NCBI GenBank assembly: GCA_025357055.1
Contig: JANXPZ010000130.1
Location: forward strand, 1 to 59,207
Source of the DNA: Candidatus Eiseniibacteriota bacterium
Lineage (GTDB): Bacteria > Eisenbacteria > RBG-16-71-46
DNA: 59,207 nt
Direction: 5' to 3'
Shown in pieces: positions 53,944-59,207 of this stretch; the stretch's first letter is position 1, and every line of letters begins with the position of its first letter. Both the position numbers and the translations under genes were made by a program. Under the pieces are notes generated by a model. It was not told where the DNA came from and did not search any database. It saw only the letters and a program-made list of their open reading frames with translations.

Positions 53944-55976
53944 GAAGAGCGATGAGTCTGGCGGTGGCCCTGGTGCTGTGGACGAGTGTGGCCGCGGCGG
54001 TGGAGCGTGAGCCCGCGCCCGCGCTGGGCCCCTCTTCCGTCTTCGAGCGCATCGTCCCCGACTCGGCCCGGTTCGACCAGGAGATCCAGGCGGGGAACGC
54101 GATCGCGATGACCATGACCAACTACGGCTTCTACGGCAACAACTTCTTCCGGCGCGAGGCGTCCTTCGAGTACCCGACCAACCGGGGCTACGAGCACCTG
54201 GTCCGCGGGGGGCTGTGGATCGGGGCGCAGGCCACGGACGAACACGGCGAGTTCACCGGCGTGGCGTGCGGCGCCGTGGACGCTAACCAGGGGCCGAACA
54301 GCACCCTGGCGAGCGAGTTTACGCCGTCCGGGCTGGACATCCTCAAGCGGTCCACGCTGTCCACGAGCCCGTTCTACGATCCCCTTCGGGCGATCAGCGA
54401 ACTGGACTTCGTCTCGGGTTTCAACGATTTCAGCCCCGTTGTCGTGGCCGGCGGCGAAGCCCATCGCCCCATGAACATCGAAGTCCAGCATGAGACCTAC
54501 CAGTGGAACTTCGCTGAATTCGCGAACATCCTCTTCGTGCACCTGAAGGTGACCAACCGCGGTCCGCTGCTCAAGAACATGTATGTCGGCTTCTACGCCG
54601 AGCTGGCGAGCGGCTGCAAGAAGTGCTACGTGAACTGGCCTCCCGGCGCGAGTGATGCCGGCGGCATGGGGGGCTACTACGACAAGAAGTGGATCGCCTT
54701 CGACGACTCGCTGGGCCTGATGCGCGAGCATTACTGCGCGGGCTTCGCGGCGCCTCCGGCGGACCCGGTGAGCGGCTGCGCCGCCCACATCGAGCCGTAC
54801 TGGGTGGGGATCAAGCACCTGGGCACGCGCGGCCTGGCAGAGGACACGACGACCCGCAAGCTCTCGTTCTCGGCGTGGAGCTGGCTGCCCGGCAGCCCCT
54901 TCCGCGACGAGGATGTCGAGCGTTACGCGCTCATGAGCACGGGGCTCATCCAGCCGATCGCCGGGGACTCCCTGATGCCGAGGACCGGCGATCCAGTCAC
55001 GATCTTCAGTGTCGGGCCGTTCCCGCTGATCTATCGGGACAGCACCGTCACCGTGGATTTCGCCTTCGTGGGGGGCTCGGGGGGCGCGGGAGGCGCCGAT
55101 CCACGCGGCATCCAACTCAACTCGAAGTTCGCGCAGTTCGCCTACGACCACAACTACGTCCTGCCGGTCCCGCCCCCTTCGCCGCGCTTCGAGGTGGTCG
55201 CGCGGGAGCAGGCGCTCGATTTCTACTGGGACAACGAGTCGCAGAGCGCCTACGACGTGACGAGCCAGCCTCCCAACGACTTCCAAGGATACCGGGTGTA
55301 CATCGGTGAGGATCCGGACACCATGGCGTTGGTCGCCCAGTTCGACGTCGCCGGCGACACCGCCAGCTTCAACACCGGCTTCGACGCGATCACCATCGCC
55401 CCGACACTCGTGGACACCCTGACGGCGAACTACAAGTTCACGGTCCGCGGGCTGAAGGACGGGTTCAAGTACTACTGCGCCGTGACCGCCTTCGACCTTG
55501 GAAATAGCCAGATCACCTCGCTCGAGAGTGGCCGGTCCCAGAACCAGCGCATCGCCATACCGGGAACCCAGCCGGGTGAGCGGCCGGATTCGAAGCCGAC
55601 GGTCTTCCCGAATCCCTACCGGGTCGAGGCCCGCTGGGACCAGGGGAGCAACGTGCGCGACCACTATCTGTGGTTCGCGAACCTCCCCGAGCGCTGCACG
55701 ATCCGGATCTACACGCTGGCGGGCGACCTCCTGCTCGAGAAGGAATTCGACGGCGCCACCTACCATGGCGAGGGGGCCCGTGGCATCTACGATCCCTCCG
55801 CGTCGCTCGGCAAGCCGACGCTCTCGGGCGCCTCGTTCGGATGGAACCTGATTACGCGCCAGGGGCAGGCCATCGCGACCGGGCTCTACCTGTACTCGGT
55901 GGAAGACCACGCATCCGGCAACAAGCGCCACGTCGGCAAGTTCCTGGTGATCAAGTCCGACCGGGAGGGGCAGTGA
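53940..55976 (+). CDS. Large secreted protein with FN3-like and FlgD/T9SS-like C-terminal domains
   Basis: A 678-residue exported protein with a signal peptide (MSLAVALVLWTSVAAAV). The first ~430 residues have no recognised domain and contain several cysteines (SGCKKCYVNW). A fibronectin-III-like domain follows (~440-540: SPRFEVVAREQALDFYWDN, FQGYRVYIGEDPDTMALVAQ, YKFTVRGLKDGFKYYCAVTAFD). The C-terminus is FlgD/T9SS-like (PTVFPNPYRVEARWD, CTIRIYTLAGDLLLEKEF, ATGLYLYSVED). A TTG start at 53940 with GGAGG 5 nt upstream is preferred; ATG 53952 is the alternative. It is a likely cargo of the envelope system encoded by this operon. Confidence 0.82.
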   Translation: MRRAMSLAVALVLWTSVAAAVEREPAPALGPSSVFERIVPDSARFDQEIQAGNAIAMTMTNYGFYGNNFFRREASFEYPTNRGYEHLVRGGLWIGAQATDEHGEFTGVACGAVDANQGPNSTLASEFTPSGLDILKRSTLSTSPFYDPLRAISELDFVSGFNDFSPVVVAGGEAHRPMNIEVQHETYQWNFAEFANILFVHLKVTNRGPLLKNMYVGFYAELASGCKKCYVNWPPGASDAGGMGGYYDKKWIAFDDSLGLMREHYCAGFAAPPADPVSGCAAHIEPYWVGIKHLGTRGLAEDTTTRKLSFSAWSWLPGSPFRDEDVERYALMSTGLIQPIAGDSLMPRTGDPVTIFSVGPFPLIYRDSTVTVDFAFVGGSGGAGGADPRGIQLNSKFAQFAYDHNYVLPVPPPSPRFEVVAREQALDFYWDNESQSAYDVTSQPPNDFQGYRVYIGEDPDTMALVAQFDVAGDTASFNTGFDAITIAPTLVDTLTANYKFTVRGLKDGFKYYCAVTAFDLGNSQITSLESGRSQNQRIAIPGTQPGERPDSKPTVFPNPYRVEARWDQGSNVRDHYLWFANLPERCTIRIYTLAGDLLLEKEFDGATYHGEGARGIYDPSASLGKPTLSGASFGWNLITRQGQAIATGLYLYSVEDHASGNKRHVGKFLVIKSDREGQ

Positions 55977-57487
55977 TGCGCGCGCGCGGGATCCTGGCTG
56001 CGTCGATCGTGGTCGTCCTGGCCCTCGGTGGGCTCGCCGGCTGCTCGAAGAAGCTGCGTCCGATCCAGAACCTGCCGCCCGAGACCTATGTCTTCATCCA
56101 GGGGTCGGTGGACGTCGTGAACCATCGGGTGCACCTGTACTGGTTCGGCACCGACCCCGATGGCAGCGTCGCCAGCTACAAGTATCGCTGGGTCTACCCA
56201 CCCCCGGCTTCACAGGATCCTGCCTGGGTCACGATCCTCGATGAGCATGGCTCACTGCGCACCGATTCGATGTTCACGGTCTTCACCGGGGACTCGGGGG
56301 AGGTGACCCCGCGTTTCGAGATCTACGCCATCGACAACGAGGGCCTGGCCGATCCCACCCCGGCGGTGCAGCGTTTCCTGCTCAGCAACCTCGCCCCGCA
56401 GGTGATCTTCACCGACCCGCTGGGGCTCGCGGATTCGACCTACGCCTCCGCCACCGTGAGCTGGACGACCATCGACCCGGACGGCGGCGGGCCGGGCCTG
56501 CACTACCGGATCTGGCTGGCCGGCAACGAAGCCAGCTACGACTCGACGAGCGAGCAGACCTTCACCGTTCCGAGTTCCCGTTTTCTCCGTAACGGCGTGT
56601 ATGAGTCCCGCCGCTGCTCTCTCTACGTGCAGGCGGTGGACGACGGGGGTCGCAGGGGAGAGCCGGTGCTGATGAACTGGTACGTGCGGGCTCCGGCGGC
56701 GGTGCTCGAGAACAACCAGGGCCGGCTGCTCATCGTTGATGACCTGCCGCGCACGGGGGCGAACAAGCCGCTGTTCGACGCCTTCTACAAGAGCGTCGCC
56801 GATCTGCTTCCGAACGGCAATCTGGACTACGACGTGCTGCGGCTCTATGCCAATCCCAACATCTTCCGCAGCGGACGCGACGTCGCCCAAACCTTCCGGC
56901 AGTTCAAGGCGGTGCTCTGGTACCGCGGTGGTGAGACCACCGTCTCGCCGTTGCTCCAGGCATACCAGGACAGCATCGGCGCCTACCTGGATTCGGGTGG
57001 GAATCTCTACGTGGACGGTCTCTACCTGACCGAGGGCCTGAACGCTCCAGGCGCCTTCCGCGAGGATTTCGTGAGCCGTTACCTGGGGAGCGCCGGGTTT
57101 GTGAATTGCTTCACCAGACTCGGCTCCTCGGGACCCGTGGACTCGACTGCGGGCTGGAGCAATCGCGTCAACAGCCGTTTCCGCTCCTCCCGTTACGGGG
57201 AGGCATTCGGCGCCACCGCGTCTCCTTCCGCGCTAGTAAGCACGAGCGGCGGGATACGGGTCTTCGCCGTCGCCGACACCAACTCTGTGGCGCTCTGGGC
57301 CATGGACGGCCAGTTGATTCCTGCCAACACGGGCTTCGAAGCGCCTGTCGGGCTAACCGTTCCGCAGGGCACGGGTGGCCGGATCACCGTGCTGAGCATG
57401 CCGGTCCGTTACGCCGCCCCCGCGGTGGCCTCCCGCCTCCTGCGGCGGATGCTCCACGACTTCGGGATCGGCATCCCCCTGCCCTGA
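55976..57487 (+). CDS. Lipoprotein with FN3-like and alpha/beta (amidotransferase-like) domains
   Basis: A 503-residue lipoprotein (lipobox LGGLAGC near residue 23). Two fibronectin/Ig-like domains (VDVVNHRVHLYWFGTDPDGS; ASATVSWTTIDPDGGG) are followed from about residue 245 by an alpha/beta domain: GRLLIVDDLPRTGANKPLFD, FRQFKAVLWYRGGETTVSPL, LDSGGNLYVDGLYL. This resembles flavodoxin/class-I glutamine-amidotransferase folds and the segment in the gene at 2-2122, but no catalytic Cys-His-Glu set is visible. Last gene of the five-gene operon, overlapping the previous by 1 nt. Function unknown. Confidence 0.82.
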   Translation: MRARGILAASIVVVLALGGLAGCSKKLRPIQNLPPETYVFIQGSVDVVNHRVHLYWFGTDPDGSVASYKYRWVYPPPASQDPAWVTILDEHGSLRTDSMFTVFTGDSGEVTPRFEIYAIDNEGLADPTPAVQRFLLSNLAPQVIFTDPLGLADSTYASATVSWTTIDPDGGGPGLHYRIWLAGNEASYDSTSEQTFTVPSSRFLRNGVYESRRCSLYVQAVDDGGRRGEPVLMNWYVRAPAAVLENNQGRLLIVDDLPRTGANKPLFDAFYKSVADLLPNGNLDYDVLRLYANPNIFRSGRDVAQTFRQFKAVLWYRGGETTVSPLLQAYQDSIGAYLDSGGNLYVDGLYLTEGLNAPGAFREDFVSRYLGSAGFVNCFTRLGSSGPVDSTAGWSNRVNSRFRSSRYGEAFGATASPSALVSTSGGIRVFAVADTNSVALWAMDGQLIPANTGFEAPVGLTVPQGTGGRITVLSMPVRYAAPAVASRLLRRMLHDFGIGIPLP

Positions 57488-57566
57488 TGGGGCTTGGCAG
57501 TCCGCCGCCCGCCCCGCAGTGGCGGGCACGGTCCCTGCCTACGCCGCCCTCTGATGCCGTTTTCAG

Positions 57567-57595
57567 TTGAGTCCTGGCGCCCCGGTGGTTATAGT
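57567..57595 (+). promoter_or_regulatory. Promoter of the last secreted-protein gene
   Basis: TTGAGT (57567-57572), 17-nt spacer, TATAGT (57590-57595): a good sigma70-like match. Unlike the leaderless promoters, it implies a leader of about 175 nt before the ATG at 57780, which has an AGAGAGGGG ribosome binding site. It lies in the 292-bp gap 57488-57779, where nothing else was recognised. Confidence 0.6.
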
Positions 57596-57779
57596 TATGC
57601 CATTCCTTGTAGTCGGCTCCGGGGACCGTCACTCGGCGTGACAGCCTGGGACGAGCCTGGAGCGACCGGGGAGAGGCCCGCACCCTCGGGATTACACCTG
57701 CTGGAGGAGGGACAACGACCGCGAAGCAGTTCATGCCTCCCACACCTCGACCACCGCATCAGGAAAGAGAGGGGTCAAA

Positions 57780-59207
57780 ATGAGTCGCGTTGTTAGAACG
57801 CTGTTCGCCGTCACGCTCCTGGCGTTCGTTGCCTCCACTGCCTCCGCTGTAGACACGTATCCGCCGGGGCCGTCCTATCGCTCCTGTCCGGACAGCGTGA
57901 CCATGTTCCAGGTCCAGCAGGCCGACACCACCCTGAATCCGTGCTACCCCGCCATCGCTGACACGGTTCGCGGCATCAAGGGGATCGTCACCGGCTTCCG
58001 GCTCCGTTCCACGGGCCGCATCTACATGCAGAACTCGAACGGGTCCGACTACAACGCGCTCCAGATCTACACCGTCGGGCACACGGAGAGCCAGGGCATC
58101 GCCATCGGCGACAGCATCTCGGTCGCCGGCCTCTCGCAGGCGTACCAGGGCGAGAGCCAGGTCCAGGGCACGCTCGGCACTTCGCTGACCGTCCGCAAGA
58201 TCAGCAGCGGCAATGCGCTCCCGCCCTTCCACGTCGGCACCACGTCCGAATTCAAGTGGGCCCCCGCTGCGGGCGCTGGAAGCGCATTCGCCCATTGCAA
58301 TCCGTTGGAAGGGGCACTGGTCAGGATCAATGGCCCGCTCAAGGTCGCCCGCGTTCAGGCCGGCGCCGGCCTGTACAGCCCCACCAACTGGCTGCTCGTC
58401 AATTCCGGCGGCTCCGCCCCTGGCGACAGCATCGTCGTCGATGGCTACCAGCTCCCGATCCTCAACATCAACGCGCCGCCACTCGGTGCGCAGGTCGACT
58501 GGGTCCAGGGCATCCTGCGCCGGGCCACCAACAGCGGCGTCGACTGCTGGCTGGTCTCCCTGCGTGACGTGAACGACCAGCAGGTCGCCTCTCCTCCCGG
58601 CCTGTCGGAGGCCTACCCCATCGCTGAGAACCAGATCCGGCTCCACTTCGACAAGAACGTGGACGTTGCGACCGCGCAGAACGCCGCGAACTACACGCTG
58701 GGCTCCGCCATCGGCGGCTCCTCCGTGGATCTCGCCACGGTCGTCGGCGGTGCCGGCAACGTCGTGGATCTGACCATCACGGAGACCCTGCCGCGGCTCT
58801 CGCTCGAATCGATCCAGGCCGAACAGATCGGCGCGGCGACCTGCCCGACCTGCCTCTCGTCGCAGCAGTCGTCGAGCTTCATCCTCGGCGTGCTCTCGGT
58901 CGCCGAGGTCCAGGCACCGCTGGCGGATTCGCTGGGTGGCGTGCCTTGCCTCGACAAGTCACGGTTCGCGCAGGGCGGCTCCTCCTGGGGCTCGCGGCTG
59001 ACGGTGCGCGGTGTCTTCGTCAAGCAGTACGGCACCCTCTACTTCATGGAGGATGCGGCGGGTGGTCAGCGCAGTGGCGTCGCCGCCTACAACGTGCCCT
59101 TCGGGATGACGGCCGGTCACCAGTACCTGCTGGCCTGCCGCGTCCAGGAGTTCTACGGCATGACCGAGTTGTCCAACCCCGCGGCCCTCATCGACGAGGG
59201 TGTGGTC
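57780..59207 (+). CDS. Secreted multidomain protein with OB-fold-like and Ig-like domains (3' end outside the window)
   Basis: The frame is open from the ATG at 57780 to the last base, so only the first 476 residues are seen. Signal peptide LFAVTLLAFVASTASA. The mature part has OB-fold-like domains of the kind found in secreted nucleases and lamin-tail proteins (RGIKGIVTGFRLRSTGRIYMQ; GALVRINGPLKVARV; LTVRGVFVKQYGTLYFMED), with an SbsA/Ig-like domain between (SEAYPIAENQIRLHFDKNVD, AQNAANYTL). A C-terminal nuclease or sorting domain may lie beyond the window, but none is visible. The gene is independent of the preceding operon. Confidence 0.8.
   Translation, partial: MSRVVRTLFAVTLLAFVASTASAVDTYPPGPSYRSCPDSVTMFQVQQADTTLNPCYPAIADTVRGIKGIVTGFRLRSTGRIYMQNSNGSDYNALQIYTVGHTESQGIAIGDSISVAGLSQAYQGESQVQGTLGTSLTVRKISSGNALPPFHVGTTSEFKWAPAAGAGSAFAHCNPLEGALVRINGPLKVARVQAGAGLYSPTNWLLVNSGGSAPGDSIVVDGYQLPILNINAPPLGAQVDWVQGILRRATNSGVDCWLVSLRDVNDQQVASPPGLSEAYPIAENQIRLHFDKNVDVATAQNAANYTLGSAIGGSSVDLATVVGGAGNVVDLTITETLPRLSLESIQAEQIGAATCPTCLSSQQSSSFILGVLSVAEVQAPLADSLGGVPCLDKSRFAQGGSSWGSRLTVRGVFVKQYGTLYFMEDAAGGQRSGVAAYNVPFGMTAGHQYLLACRVQEFYGMTELSNPAALIDEGVV

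Overview
The window is about 59 kb of very GC-rich, densely packed bacterial DNA. I infer a Gram-negative bacterium of the FCB superphylum, most like Candidatus Eisenbacteria or a close relative. The basis is a TonB-dependent receptor, a PorV-like outer-membrane protein, several secreted proteins ending in FlgD/T9SS-like C-terminal domains, lipoproteins with lipoboxes, and archaeal-style peptide-fermentation enzymes beside a group 3b [NiFe] hydrogenase. No rRNA, tRNA, CRISPR array, prophage or insertion sequence was recognised. The taxonomic call is an inference from gene content, not from a marker gene.

Layout. 1-2122: 3' end of a secreted multidomain protein. 2226-3131 (-): second permease of a nucleoside-type ABC importer, apart from its partners. 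3446-8512 (-): six-gene bidirectional NAD(P)-linked hydrogenase operon (hydB, a cyclic-nucleotide-binding protein, hydG, hydD, hydA, maturation protease). 8918-14242 (-): ATPase and first permease of the nucleoside importer, followed in the same operon by a split MprF pair (flippase-like and synthase-like proteins). 14555-15328 (+): lineage-type secreted protein. 15466-18021 (-): thymidine kinase, BMP-family nucleoside-binding lipoprotein, metallo-beta-lactamase-fold hydrolase. 18181-26347 (+): complete kdp potassium-uptake system with its sensor and regulator, plus an extra 28-residue membrane peptide. 26552-28651 (+): glycogen-debranching-type enzyme. 29019-37229 (+): membrane complex related to hydrogenase 4 and complex I, whose catalytic subunit has lost NiFe ligands (Ehr-like) and whose operon carries a DNA-binding/PTS-EIIA fusion. 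37242-41202: uridine kinase and a non-catalytic M16 protein (-), then ribose-5-phosphate isomerase B and adenosine deaminase (+). 41511-46487 (-): indolepyruvate ferredoxin oxidoreductase, ADP-forming acyl-CoA synthetase and a DUF4337 membrane protein. 46820-48811 (+): secreted endonuclease/exonuclease/phosphatase-fold protein. 48922-57487 (+): five translationally coupled cell-envelope genes. 57780-end: start of another secreted multidomain protein.

How the parts may work together. One theme is nucleoside scavenging: a BMP-type importer, thymidine and uridine kinases, adenosine deaminase and RpiB would capture nucleosides and route ribose phosphate into central metabolism, perhaps supplied by the secreted nuclease-like proteins. 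A second theme is redox and ion energetics: the soluble hydrogenase, the Ehr-like membrane complex, the keto-acid oxidoreductase with ATP-forming acyl-CoA synthetase, and Kdp.

Two non-coding patterns stand out. At least five genes (tdk, udk, rpiB, the importer ATPase, the TonB receptor) have a sigma70-like promoter whose -10 box lies exactly 9 nt from the start codon, which predicts leaderless mRNAs. Three long perfect or near-perfect hairpins have unrelated stems but share a closing GAGC/GCTC and a loop of the type GTAYGGYGCCTT.
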